Assembly: GCA_050299695.1 (NCBI GenBank)
Contig: JBNKWI010000007.1
Span: 1 to 64,000 of the forward strand
DNA length: 64,000 nucleotides
Source: Ovoidimarina sp050299695
GTDB lineage: Bacteria; Pseudomonadota; Alphaproteobacteria; Rhodobacterales; Rhodobacteraceae
Direction of reading: 5' to 3'
Shown: one piece after another, positions 18,066-26,853 of the stretch
Layout: each line of letters starts with the position of its first letter
How positions within the stretch are numbered: position 1 is the first letter of the stretch
Notes under the pieces: model-generated
Databases searched by the model: none
What the model saw: only the letters and a program-made list of their open reading frames with translations
What the model was told of the DNA's origin: nothing
Program-made: the position numbers and the translations under genes

Positions 18066-19151
18066 TCAGTCTTCCGCGCCCCAACCATTGCTCTGCATCT
18101 CGCGGAGACGGCTGGCCGTACGTTCGAACTCGAAGCTGCCGTCGCCCTCGAGGTAGAGCCGTTCGGGGATGTCGGCCGCCGACATGATCAGCCGCACCTT
18201 CGCTTCATAGAGCGCGTCGATCAGCGTCACGAAGCGCTTCGCCTCGTTGTAGTTCTCGCTCGAAAGGAGCGGCACGTCCTCGAGGATCAGCACCCGGACC
18301 GCCTCGGCGATGGCAAGGTAGTCCGCCGGCCCCAGGGGCCGCGCGCAAAGTTCCCAGAACGACGCGCGGCCGACACCGTTGCGGTATTGCGTCACCTCGA
18401 CCGTCCGGCCCTTCACGGTCAGGACCAGCGGCCGGTGCCGCCGCCCGCCGGTCAGCGCGTTCCAAATCTCCGAGATCGTCTGCCGCGCCTCCGCATCCGC
18501 GGGCTGGAAATAGACTTGCGTGCCCCCCAGCCGGTTCTGCCGGTAGTCGGTGGGCGAGGAAAGTTGGTGAACCTTCAGGTGCTTCTCCAGAAGTCCGATG
18601 AACGGCACGAAAAGCTGTCGGTTCAGTCCGTCCTTGTAGAGATCCTGCGGCACACGGTTCGACGTGGTCACCACCGTGACCCCTGCCGCGAACAGCTTCT
18701 CGAAAAGCCGCCCCACGATCATCGCGTCGGCGATGTCGGTGATCTGCATCTCGTCGAACGACAGGAGCCGCAGCCGGTCGGAAATCTCCTTCGCCACAGG
18801 CAGGATCGCGTCGTCGACCCCGGTCTTGCGCGCCTCGTGCAGCCCGGCCTGCACCTCCTGCATGAAGCGGTGAAAATGCACACGCCGCTTGCCTTCGATA
18901 TTCACATGGGCGTGGAACAGGTCCATCAGCATCGACTTGCCGCGCCCCACGCCGCCCCAGATGTAGAGGCCGCGGACCGGCTCTGCAGGTTTGGCGAAAA
19001 GCCCGCGCAGGCCAGTCTGGCGCGCGGGCTGCGCTTCAAGCGCGGCGCGGATCTGTTCCAGTTCCGGAAGCACGGCCTGCTGTGCCGGATCGGCCGTCAG
19101 CCGCTCTTCGCCCGCCAGGCGGGTGTAGATCTCCATGAGGGTCTCGCTCAT
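18066..19151 (-). CDS. zapE: Cell division ATPase ZapE (AFG1-like)
   Basis: This 361-residue AAA-type ATPase has Walker A GGVGRGKS (66-73) followed by MLMDLFHAH. Its Walker B is LLSFDEMQITDIADAMI (Asp133-Glu134), and VTTSNRVPQDLYKDGL is the sensor region typical of ZapE/Afg1. ZapE is a Z-ring-associated cytoplasmic ATPase; mitochondrial Lace1/Afg1 are its homologues. ATG 19151 is preceded by TAAGGAAGG. In alphaproteobacteria zapE is often next to sdh/mdh genes, but not here. It is convergent with folC. Confidence 0.95.
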   Translation of the reverse strand: MSETLMEIYTRLAGEERLTADPAQQAVLPELEQIRAALEAQPARQTGLRGLFAKPAEPVRGLYIWGGVGRGKSMLMDLFHAHVNIEGKRRVHFHRFMQEVQAGLHEARKTGVDDAILPVAKEISDRLRLLSFDEMQITDIADAMIVGRLFEKLFAAGVTVVTTSNRVPQDLYKDGLNRQLFVPFIGLLEKHLKVHQLSSPTDYRQNRLGGTQVYFQPADAEARQTISEIWNALTGGRRHRPLVLTVKGRTVEVTQYRNGVGRASFWELCARPLGPADYLAIAEAVRVLILEDVPLLSSENYNEAKRFVTLIDALYEAKVRLIMSAADIPERLYLEGDGSFEFERTASRLREMQSNGWGAED

Positions 19152-19636
19152 GAGCCTTCCTTACGCGCGGTGGCCCTGCGCCGAAAGGCCTGCGCGGAAG
19201 GAAATGGCGTGGCTCATCCGTTCCTGATGCCCTCATCGAAACCGCGAGATGGATGACGAGGCGAGCACACGGGCGACCCTTTGAAGCGTTGCTCTTTCGG
19301 GCTCCGCACGCTCGGCCGGCTGCGGCTTCCCTTCGTAGGCGCGAAAATGGCTGAGCGGCCGCATTCGGCCCGACTCCGCCGATCCATGATCCCGTCGCAC
19401 ACCTGTCTTTTCGCCTTTACTCGCCTGCCGCGAGCTGCCTAGAAATTGGCGTGAGACGTGGGGGCCGGCCATTTCGCCGGACGCAAGGAAAGTGTCCGCT
19501 TTGTGGTCAGAAATTTGTTCGCCGGCTCGTAGTAGCGCCCATCCTGCATGAGGTTGAGGTTTCGGACTGACGGTGCGCCGGAAGGGTGTCGCGCCATGGT
19601 CACTGCTGGGTTGGCCCCAGATTGGGAGTATCACGC
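19152..19636. other. Intergenic region between zapE and galE, with a possible 36-codon minus-strand ORF
   Basis: These 485 bases hold the divergent promoters for zapE and galE. No RNA gene is recognisable. On the minus strand a short frame, ATG 19549 to TAG 19439, encodes 36 residues containing QDGRYYEPANKFL and RPAKWPAPTSHANF. Its basic, Pro-rich end is not typical noise, but there is no convincing ribosome site. I cannot tell a small gene from a conserved non-coding repeat. Confidence 0.3.
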
Positions 19637-20650
19637 ATGACGAAGACGGTTCTGGTGACAGGTGGCGCGGGCTATATCGGTGCGCAGACCTGCAAGGCGC
19701 TCGCCAAGGCCGGGTTTACCCCCGTCGTCTACGACAACCTGTCGACCGGCAATATCTGGGCCGTGAAGTGGGGGCCCTTCGAACACGGCGACATCTGCGA
19801 TGGCGCGCGGGTCCGTGCGGTGTTCGACAAGTGGCAGCCGGTCGGTGTGATCCATTTCGCGGCACTGGCGCTTGTCGGCGAATCCATGAGCGAGCCGTCG
19901 ATCTACTACCGCACCAATGTGGGCGGGCTGGTCGAGGTGCTCGATGCGTTCCGGTCGATTGGCGGCAAGGCCTTCGTCTTTTCGTCGAGCTGCGCGGTCT
20001 ATGGCGCCCCGGAGCAGATGCCGATCGACGAGGCGACGCCGATGAACCCGATCAATCCCTACGGCGCTTCCAAGGCGATGGGTGAGCGGGTCCTGGCCGA
20101 CTATCACCAGGCCGTCGGGCTGCGCTATGCAGCCCTGCGCTACTTCAACGCTGCTGGCGCCGACCCGGAAGCTGGGCTCGGCGAGGCCCGGGTGATCGAG
20201 ACGCATCTGATGCCGCTCGCTGTCGACGCCATGCTCGGGCGCGGCGGTACGCTCAAGCGGATGGGCGACGATTTCCCGACCCGTGACGGAACGGCCGTGC
20301 GCGACTACGTCCATGTGATGGACCTGGCCGACGCCCATGTGAAGGCGCTCCGCTCGCTGCTCGCGGGTGGCGACTCGCTCATCATGAATCTCGGGACCGG
20401 GCACGGCGCCTCGGTCAGCGAGGTGATCGAGGCGGTCTCGCGCATCGGTGGGGCGGAAACACCGGTCGAGCAGGCCCCGAGGCGCCCCGGCGATCCGCCC
20501 GAGCTCGTCGCGGATTCAGCCTCGGCCCGCGCCTTCCTGGGCCCCGACGCACTCAAACGCTCCGTCCTCGACGAGATCGTCGCCAGCACTATCGCCTGGC
20601 GTACAAGCGACGGCTACGCGCGGTGGCTGGCATCGCAGGCGGTCGAATAG
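19637..20650 (+). CDS. galE: UDP-glucose 4-epimerase
   Basis: The 337-residue extended short-chain dehydrogenase has the NAD-binding VTGGAGYIGAQTC (7-19), SSSCAVYG (116-123) with the catalytic serine region, and Tyr142xxxLys146 in PYGASK. RYFNAAGADP and DGTAVRDYVHVMDLADAH are GalE hallmarks. It interconverts UDP-glucose and UDP-galactose (or their N-acetyl forms) for envelope glycans. ATG 19637 starts directly at the Rossmann motif. Three membrane/glycosyltransferase genes follow on the same strand, so a surface-polysaccharide role is likely. Confidence 0.94.
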   Translation: MTKTVLVTGGAGYIGAQTCKALAKAGFTPVVYDNLSTGNIWAVKWGPFEHGDICDGARVRAVFDKWQPVGVIHFAALALVGESMSEPSIYYRTNVGGLVEVLDAFRSIGGKAFVFSSSCAVYGAPEQMPIDEATPMNPINPYGASKAMGERVLADYHQAVGLRYAALRYFNAAGADPEAGLGEARVIETHLMPLAVDAMLGRGGTLKRMGDDFPTRDGTAVRDYVHVMDLADAHVKALRSLLAGGDSLIMNLGTGHGASVSEVIEAVSRIGGAETPVEQAPRRPGDPPELVADSASARAFLGPDALKRSVLDEIVASTIAWRTSDGYARWLASQAVE

Positions 20651-20799
20651 TCGGATCTATAGCGCCCCGGAGCCCAGGAGCAATTGTCCCTGGTCGAGGT
20701 TGAAAGATCGGCCACACCGTCGAATTCTCCGCGCGACAGATCCAATGCTGGCGGCAAAACGAAGATGGGTCCCCAAGTCGCGCCAATCTTCGGCGCCAA

Positions 20800-21390
20800 T
20801 TGACATTTCCTCCGGTTCGCAGCGAATTTGCATCATTCCGACCTACTGGCGGGGCGCCTCCAAACCTCTCGACCGTGGGCAAGCGGTTTGATCGAGGCTA
20901 CGGATTGCGCCAGATTTCCAAAAGCCAGAAGGAAAGACCGCGCCTGGTTCAGGCGCTCTCGGCAGCTGCAGGCGCTGACGGGATCCGCCTGGTGGCCCTG
21001 GCAATCCAGTTCGTGCAGTTCGCGCTGATCGGCGCGGCCGGGTTCGTGGTGGATGTCGTTGTGCTGGAGACCATGCTCCATCTGGTCGGATTGGATCTCT
21101 ATTCCGGTCGGGTCATATCCTACCTCGCGGCGGCAACCTTCACGTGGGGCGGCAACCGCGCACTCACCTTCCGAAAGACGAAAACCGAACGCCGCCGCTC
21201 TGAATGGCTCCGCTTCCTTTTTGCGAACATGCCCGGTGGTGTGGTAAACTACGGCGTCTATACCATTCTCGTGTCCCGGATCGCTCTCTTCGGCAATCAA
21301 CCGGCATTCGCCGTCGCGATCGGATCGCTCGCGGGCCTTTTGTTCAATTTCGTGGGGTCACGAAATGTTGTGTTCACCAATCGCGACTAG
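20800..21390 (+). CDS. GtrA-family membrane protein
   Basis: The core from about residue 62 has four TM helices (FVQFALIGAAGFVVDVVVL; VISYLAAATFTWGGNRALTF; NYGVYTILVSRIA; FAVAIGSLAGLLFNFVGSR). It includes the GtrA-type TWGGNRALTF and FNFVGSRNVVF motifs. GtrA proteins are thought to flip polyprenyl-phosphate-linked sugars. The start is uncertain: in-frame TTG 20800, GTG 20875 and TTG 20905 are possible and none has a clear ribosome site, so 160-196 residues. It overlaps the next gene by 26 bases, and with that GT39-like and GT2 gene forms a glycan-transfer set. Confidence 0.82.
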   Translation: MTFPPVRSEFASFRPTGGAPPNLSTVGKRFDRGYGLRQISKSQKERPRLVQALSAAAGADGIRLVALAIQFVQFALIGAAGFVVDVVVLETMLHLVGLDLYSGRVISYLAAATFTWGGNRALTFRKTKTERRRSEWLRFLFANMPGGVVNYGVYTILVSRIALFGNQPAFAVAIGSLAGLLFNFVGSRNVVFTNRD

Positions 21391-22810
21391 TCGCGAGCGT
21401 TTCCCCGCAATCGAACCCGCGGGGCGTCTCACCGGCCACCTGGAGCGTCGCTTCTTCTGGGTCGTGCTTGTCCTGCTCGGAGCCTTCACCCTCGAAAAGC
21501 TTCCCGTGCTGTTAGGGTCCTGGCAAACCCTGTCAGGGGCCGAAACGGAGTGGGTGGCCACAGCATTGGCCGCGGGGCACGGCTACAGCTTCGACGGGAC
21601 ACATCACTGGCTGTTCGACCCGAGCCGGCCGGATCAGTTCTACCCGACAGCCTGGACCGACCCGCTCTACACCTTCCTCTATGCCGGACTGATCCTGATC
21701 TTCGGAGACCACAGCCGGCTGGCGGCGAGCCTGCTGTCGCTGGGCTTCGTCCTCGCCACGGCGACGTTGGTGGCGGGGGGCGGCAAGCGGCTCGCCGGGC
21801 CCTGGGCCGGCCTGGTCGCCCTCCTTGCCCTCCTGTTCGCCGTGCGCAACCACGCCTTCGAGATTGTCGCCGCGCCCATGGGAGCACTGTGGGCCGCGCT
21901 CCTTCTGTTCACTCTCGTCGGCAATATCCGCCACATGGACTTGTGGAGGTCTGTGTGCCTGGGCGCGATCCTCGGGCTCTCCATCCTGACGACCTCGAGC
22001 TTCATGATCTTCCTGCCGCTGATCGCGGTGCTGATCGTCTTCATGGGCCCCGCGCGGGGGGCGGCCGTTCGACACGCCGCAACAGTGGCCCTGACGGCGA
22101 TCCTGCTCGTCTCACCCTGGACAATCCGGAACTACGCGGTTTTCGACACGGTCGTTCCGGTGCGTACCGGTCTCGGCCAGATCGCCCAGGCGGGAACAGT
22201 GGCGCTCGTCCAGACCTATTCTCCCGAAACCGCCGGCGCGCGCGTTCCGGCGCCCTGGAGGTCCGCAGGCCCCGCCGAGGCCGTCAGGCGCTCCAGCGTG
22301 GTCCGCGACGACCGGATCGCGCTCCTCTCCTGGCAACGCGAGGAGATGAAGGCGACGTTTCCAGGCGGCGCGACCCTGAACGAGGCGCAGAAGGACAAGC
22401 TGCTTCTCGAGAACGCCAAGCGGTTCGCGATCGCCCATCCCATCCTGACGATACACCTCGCGGCCCTCAAGGAGATGCGCTTCGTCCTCTTGTCTGGCCG
22501 CGGCATGGCTGTATTGACGATATTTGCGGGCCTGGTCTGCACGGCGCTGGCCTTCCGACAACGGCTCCTCATCGTGCCGCTCGCGCTGGCGGCAGCCTAT
22601 GTCGCGCCCTTCGCCATCATCGTTCCGTATTTTTACCGGTATCGGTATCCGATAGAACCGGCCATCGCCGTGCTTGCGGGCGTTGCCGTGGCTCATGTGG
22701 CGCAAGCTGTTCTCGGGCGGGTAGTGCCGGGCCAGTGGAGGCCCGGAGGGGGCCGAGGGGCCCGGCGCGCGCATGCTGCGGAGCCGGGCGAGTCGGCGTT
22801 GCGCAAGTAG
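21365..22810 (+). CDS. Polytopic membrane glycosyltransferase (ArnT/GT39-like)
   Basis: The 481-residue protein has about ten hydrophobic helices and a first periplasmic loop beginning SGAETEWVATALAAGHGYSF. An acidic residue there (Glu/Asp after helix 1) is typical of GT-C enzymes such as ArnT and protein mannosyltransferases. LVSPWTIRNYAVF is also family-like. It would move a sugar from a polyprenyl-phosphate donor to a lipid, protein or glycan on the periplasmic side. It begins inside the end of the GtrA gene (26-base overlap) and is followed 18 bases later by a GT2 gene. Acceptor unknown. Confidence 0.75.
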   Translation: MLCSPIATSRERFPAIEPAGRLTGHLERRFFWVVLVLLGAFTLEKLPVLLGSWQTLSGAETEWVATALAAGHGYSFDGTHHWLFDPSRPDQFYPTAWTDPLYTFLYAGLILIFGDHSRLAASLLSLGFVLATATLVAGGGKRLAGPWAGLVALLALLFAVRNHAFEIVAAPMGALWAALLLFTLVGNIRHMDLWRSVCLGAILGLSILTTSSFMIFLPLIAVLIVFMGPARGAAVRHAATVALTAILLVSPWTIRNYAVFDTVVPVRTGLGQIAQAGTVALVQTYSPETAGARVPAPWRSAGPAEAVRRSSVVRDDRIALLSWQREEMKATFPGGATLNEAQKDKLLLENAKRFAIAHPILTIHLAALKEMRFVLLSGRGMAVLTIFAGLVCTALAFRQRLLIVPLALAAAYVAPFAIIVPYFYRYRYPIEPAIAVLAGVAVAHVAQAVLGRVVPGQWRPGGGRGARRAHAAEPGESALRK

Positions 22811-22828
22811 GTGGGGGAGGGTTACCAA

Positions 22829-23962
22829 ATGCAGAAATTGGTTACAGACATGGCCGCCGACGAGGATCAGACGAACGATCCGGAGACCGGGCGACGCAAC
22901 AAGGTCGAGGTGGCGGTCATCGTGCCGTGCTACAACGAGGCCCAGTCGATTGCGACGGTGGTCCGCGATTTCCATGTGCATCTGCCCGGCGCGCGCGTCT
23001 ATGTCTACGACAACAACTCCACGGACCGGACGACGGAGGTGGCCAAGGCAGCCGGGGCGCTTGTCCGCTTCGAGCCGATCAAGGGCAAGGGCAACGTCGT
23101 CCGGCGGATGTTCGCGGATGTCGAGGCGGATGTATACGTCCTGGTCGACGGGGACGGAACCTACGACGCCGCCGTCGCGGCGAGAGCGGTCCAGGAATTG
23201 ATGTCGCGCTCGCTCGACATGGTCAACATAGCGCGCACGACCGATATGGGCCCGAGCTACAGGCCCGGCCACAGGTTCGGAAACCGCGCGCTGACCGGGA
23301 TGGTCGGCCTGATCTTCGGCCGCCAGTTCAACGACATGCTCTCCGGCTACAAGGTGTTTTCCCGCCGCTTCGTGAAATCGTTCCCGGCCCTGGCCCAGGG
23401 CTTCGAGATCGAGACGGAACTCACGATCCATGCCGTGGAATGCCGCATGCCGGTGACCGAGATCGAAGGCCCCTACGGCGTGCGCCCGGAAGGGTCCACG
23501 AGCAAGCTCCGGACGGTTCGGGACGGCGCGGCGATCTTCTCGACGATCCTTGTCCTCCTGCGCACGGAGCGGCCGCTCTTCTTCTTCTCCAGCATCGCGC
23601 TCGCGCTCGCGTCGACCTCCCTCGCGCTCGCCTGGCCGCTTTTCCTGACCTATCTCAAGACGGGCCTGGTCCCAAGGATGCCGACGGCGTTCCTCTGCGC
23701 CGACTTGATGGTCCTGGCCTTTCTCAGCCTCACCTGTGCCCTGATCCTCGATACGGTGACGCGGGGACGGCGCGAAATGCGGCGCCTCTACTACCTGTCT
23801 CTGCCCGGGCCGGCCGCGGCGGCGGCGTCGCGTCCGGTCACGCGACCGACGGAACCGTCTCGACGGTCCGCCCGGAGCCTGCCCCGGAACCCGACCCTCA
23901 GGCGGACCGTCTCGACCGCAAGAAAAGCCGGGCCAGCCTCGCCCAAGCCGCCGAATTCCTGA
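22829..23962 (+). CDS. Family 2 glycosyltransferase (dolichol/polyprenyl-phosphate sugar synthase type)
   Basis: The 377-residue protein has a GT-A domain starting VEVAVIVPCYNEAQSIATVV, a metal site VLVDGDGTYDA, and the FNDMLSGYKVFSRRFVKSFP segment found in DPM1-like transferases. Two C-terminal TM helices follow (about 255-285 and 295-315) and then a basic, Pro/Ser-rich tail. It would load a sugar from a nucleotide donor onto polyprenyl phosphate, with GtrA flipping it and the GT39-like enzyme using it. ATG 22829 is preceded by GGGGGAGGG; an in-frame GTG lies at 22811. Confidence 0.87.
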   Translation: MQKLVTDMAADEDQTNDPETGRRNKVEVAVIVPCYNEAQSIATVVRDFHVHLPGARVYVYDNNSTDRTTEVAKAAGALVRFEPIKGKGNVVRRMFADVEADVYVLVDGDGTYDAAVAARAVQELMSRSLDMVNIARTTDMGPSYRPGHRFGNRALTGMVGLIFGRQFNDMLSGYKVFSRRFVKSFPALAQGFEIETELTIHAVECRMPVTEIEGPYGVRPEGSTSKLRTVRDGAAIFSTILVLLRTERPLFFFSSIALALASTSLALAWPLFLTYLKTGLVPRMPTAFLCADLMVLAFLSLTCALILDTVTRGRREMRRLYYLSLPGPAAAAASRPVTRPTEPSRRSARSLPRNPTLRRTVSTARKAGPASPKPPNS

Positions 23963-24027
23963 TCTGCGGGAGACGCCTGACGTCCGCACGATCGGTGGCG
24001 CACGCGCCTTCATGGAAAGGCGCAGGT

Positions 24028-24789
24028 TCAGAAATGCGGCACCGTGGCGCGCCGAATCCCGAACGGGCGATAGTGTCCCAGGATTGTCGTCACCCCCGGC
24101 GGCACACGCCAGACCGCCGGCGCCGGCGGCGCAATGCGTTCGGCGAAAAGGTAGAGCCCAACCAGCAGCATCGCCGGGACGTGCGCCGACTGCACCGTGA
24201 CCGGCACCAGCATCCAGGGCCAGCAGGCGCCGATGCAGGCCGCGCCGACCCGCAGGCCGGACCGGGCACTGTCGGTCAGGATCCCCGGTCCGAAGGCCGG
24301 GACGGGGCCGGCACGGTGGCACAGGTTGCGCGCCCGCCCCGCCCAGGGCGAGGCGCCGTAGACCAGCGCGCCTGCAAGACTTGCCGGAAGGTCGAGTGCG
24401 TTCCCGAGGACGGAGCCAGCAGCAAGGGCCAGAGGCACCAGCGCCATCGCGGCAACCACCCAGGACGACCAATAGGCCGCGAGAAATGCCGCCACGGCGA
24501 CAGGCGCCCGCTCTTTCCGGCTCGACCACCAGATCTGGGCGACCTGCACCGACACCAGCGGCGTCATCATCGCCACCACCATCATCGCCCAGTCGGCAAG
24601 GAGCGGCCCGAGGCCCCAGGCCCAGGGCAGCGCCAACACCTCCCCGGGACCGATCTGGCCGCAAATTGCCGAGACCTGGCCGCCAAACGGCGTCAGCGCG
24701 AGGCCCAGATAGGCTGTGGCGCCGAATCCCAGCAGACAGGGCAGGGGCCCCGTCCAGATCTGCGCCCGGAAGGCGGCGAGCCGCCGCAC
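24028..24789 (-). CDS. DUF2182 predicted metal-binding integral membrane protein
   Basis: The 253-residue polytopic protein has the DUF2182 signatures LADWAMMVVAMMTPL and, near the C-terminus, CIGACWPWMLVPVTV with a following LYLFAERIAPP. The family is predicted to bind metal; its role is unproven. I place the start at GTG 24789, two bases after the tyrosinase TAG, with GGGGGG upstream; no ATG is available. Such tight coupling suggests it serves the tyrosinase, for example in copper handling; this is inference. Confidence 0.72.
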   Translation of the reverse strand: MRRLAAFRAQIWTGPLPCLLGFGATAYLGLALTPFGGQVSAICGQIGPGEVLALPWAWGLGPLLADWAMMVVAMMTPLVSVQVAQIWWSSRKERAPVAVAAFLAAYWSSWVVAAMALVPLALAAGSVLGNALDLPASLAGALVYGASPWAGRARNLCHRAGPVPAFGPGILTDSARSGLRVGAACIGACWPWMLVPVTVQSAHVPAMLLVGLYLFAERIAPPAPAVWRVPPGVTTILGHYRPFGIRRATVPHF

Positions 24790-24790
24790 C

Positions 24791-26272
24791 CTATCCCCCC
24801 TGGCGGGAGTAGATGCTGATCCGGTCGATCGTGATCTCGTTGTCCCCGGCAGTCTCGGGCAGGGCGACATGTGCCTCGATCTCCTCCGGGCTCGCGGCCT
24901 GGAGGGCCGTGACGATATCGGTGATGTCCACGGTCGCGGAAAGCCCGCTGCCCCCGTGCGATCCCTCCACATCCGAAGCATTCGCCAGCCCGAACAGCGC
25001 CACGGACCGCTCTGCAGCCGCGCCGCCGGCGCCCGGGTCCTCCCCCGGCTTCGTCAGGACCACCGTCACGACCGCGCTGGGCGTCTTGCCCTTGATGCCC
25101 TCGAGATTGAGGTAGTACCGCCCGGCGCTTGCGGCCGCCACCGCGCCGCCGGCCAACCCCGCGGCCGGCGCGGCAGAAGCCAGCTTGATGCTCGCCTTCG
25201 TCCGCGCGGCGGTCACCGTCATCCCCGACTGACTGGCCCCCACCAGCCCCACGCGCGGCGTCCCGGGCGCGCCCGTCGCTGCTCCTGCCATGTTGACCAC
25301 TCCCCCCGGCGCCGCCGGTGCTGCAATTGCCGTTCCGCTCTGAAGATCGTCGTAGCTCGGCGCCAGGGCCGCTCCCGGGAGCGTGTCTCCGGGCACGAAG
25401 ACCTGCAACGCGCCCGTGGTGCCGGGCATGGTGAACTGCGTCGGGAACGGCCCGTTCTTCCAGGCCGCGCCCAGTTCCATCGTGTGGGAAGGGTCGCTCA
25501 TCCAGGCTTCCCACAGCCTGTCCACGTTGCAGTGATGCACCCAGAAGATCGGGTCGAGCGCCGCGAAGTCCGGATCGTACATCCACCCCGCCGGGTTGGC
25601 GGTCATGTCGCCCCCGACCATCACATGGACGAGGTTGTGCGGGTCGATCTCGTTCGCCCCGCCGCTATTGCCGAAATGCGCGAAGCCGCTGATCTGCCCG
25701 CCATAGCCCAGGGTACCGGGGATCGCCGTGTAGACCGTCTCCGAGGTCTGGGCGCTGAGCGTGATATCCGAATTGACCCAGGGCTGCGGCCCGAGCCGCG
25801 TCGCCGGCCCCCGGAGCACGTCGGCGAGCGGATTGGGCGTGCCGTCCGGCAAGGTCGCGTCCCGGAACTCCTGCGGAATGTCCCGCGCGTTCGGATTGCT
25901 GCTGTCGAGATAGTTCCAATAGGGCAGCGCCCAGTCGCCAGGGCCGCCCTGCGCGGTGATCCACTCGGCCAGGATGGCCTCCAGCGTGAAGAGATACCCG
26001 CGATGCCAGGGCAGGAAGAACCAGCCGGCATGCTGGCACTGGCGAAACCTGTCCGGCAGCGGATCGGCCGGCGGGGGCGGAATCGTGGCCGGCAGGAGCC
26101 CCTGGTCGATCCAGCCCTGCGGATTGATCCCGTGAAGCGACGCCAGATAAACCCAACTGGTCCGGTCGCTGAACGGCCGTGCGCGGAGCGCACCCACGGC
26201 GCGTGCATACCACAACAGGGTGTCGGACCACGGTCCGCCCGTTTTCGCGATATCCCGACGTACGCCCACCAT
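24791..26272 (-). CDS. Tyrosinase / polyphenol oxidase-type dicopper oxidase
   Basis: The 493-residue protein has CuA ligands His47, His81 and His90 (LHG; CQHAGWFFLPWHRGYLF) and CuB ligands His212, His216 and His246/247 (DPHNLVHVMVGGDM; DPIFWVHHCNVDRLW). Cys79-x-His81 matches the Cys-His thioether pattern of plant and fungal polyphenol oxidases. The last 200 residues form a beta-rich extra domain, which may shield the site or bind a caddie. There is no signal peptide, so it should be cytoplasmic. It would hydroxylate phenols such as tyrosine and oxidise catechols to quinones. ATG 26272 follows GGAGGACATGCC. It is divergent from the propeptide/subtilase genes. Confidence 0.92.
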   Translation of the reverse strand: MVGVRRDIAKTGGPWSDTLLWYARAVGALRARPFSDRTSWVYLASLHGINPQGWIDQGLLPATIPPPPADPLPDRFRQCQHAGWFFLPWHRGYLFTLEAILAEWITAQGGPGDWALPYWNYLDSSNPNARDIPQEFRDATLPDGTPNPLADVLRGPATRLGPQPWVNSDITLSAQTSETVYTAIPGTLGYGGQISGFAHFGNSGGANEIDPHNLVHVMVGGDMTANPAGWMYDPDFAALDPIFWVHHCNVDRLWEAWMSDPSHTMELGAAWKNGPFPTQFTMPGTTGALQVFVPGDTLPGAALAPSYDDLQSGTAIAAPAAPGGVVNMAGAATGAPGTPRVGLVGASQSGMTVTAARTKASIKLASAAPAAGLAGGAVAAASAGRYYLNLEGIKGKTPSAVVTVVLTKPGEDPGAGGAAAERSVALFGLANASDVEGSHGGSGLSATVDITDIVTALQAASPEEIEAHVALPETAGDNEITIDRISIYSRQGG

Positions 26273-26463
26273 GGCATGTCCTCCCCGATGCCGATTCCCT
26301 TTCCCGCAGCATCGCACGATTCCCGCCTGTGCCTGTTCCGGATCTGGTCACGTCTTCGCGCAATTGCCACCTCGGCCGCCTGAGCGTAGCCTTGTATCGG
26401 AGCGATGCGATTGCGGCCCGAAAGAGAGTGTGCCCGGAAAGACGCTCGCGGGAAACGTACAGC

Positions 26464-26778
26464 ATGGTGAAATTCGCCCTCACCCTCAGCGACCGCGGCC
26501 GGAACGAGGCTGCGCGCAGGGAGGTCGTCTCCTACCTTTCCGGCTTCGGGATCGAGCACACGGGCGGCGGCCACGCGACCCTGTCCTTCGCCGCCTCCGA
26601 TGCCAGTTTCGCCGCGGCCTTCCGCCAGCCGCCCGCCCCGGCGCATCGCGACGCGTCCACGATCGGCGCCAGTGCGCCGCTCCATCAGTCGGACATTCCG
26701 GTGCCCGACCGCCTGTCGGCCCTGGTCGACTACGTCTCCGTAACTCCGCCCGCCCGCCATTTCGGCGGCAAATCCTGA
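26464..26778 (+). CDS. Small protein resembling a stand-alone subtilase propeptide
   Basis: The 104-residue protein has no signal peptide, TM helix or cysteine. Its segment SGFGIEHTGGGHATLSFAA aligns by eye with KIGFEVTGKGEFSITARCS (residues 64-82) of the subtilase encoded 75 bases downstream. Its end (VPDRLSALVDYVSVTPP) aligns with the end of that protease's prodomain (NPDETLMSVIDDAYIQWP). It therefore looks like a separate copy of the prodomain, possibly a trans-acting chaperone or inhibitor. ATG 26464 has only a weak GGGAA upstream. Confidence 0.6.
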   Translation: MVKFALTLSDRGRNEAARREVVSYLSGFGIEHTGGGHATLSFAASDASFAAAFRQPPAPAHRDASTIGASAPLHQSDIPVPDRLSALVDYVSVTPPARHFGGKS

Positions 26779-26853
26779 CCGCAGCGCGGCCCCGACAAGA
26801 GGCCCGATGAGCGCAACACGATTGGCCCGAATTCCTTTTCTGGAGGACCGCTC

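Noticed and set aside
20800..20828. TTGACA that looks like a -35 element
   Set aside because: No matching -10 lies at the right distance, and the hexamer overlaps the earliest possible GtrA start.
22112..24664. 850-codon minus-strand frame antisense to the glycosyltransferases
   Set aside because: The plus strand carries clear GT39/GT2 motifs; this is a high-GC shadow frame.
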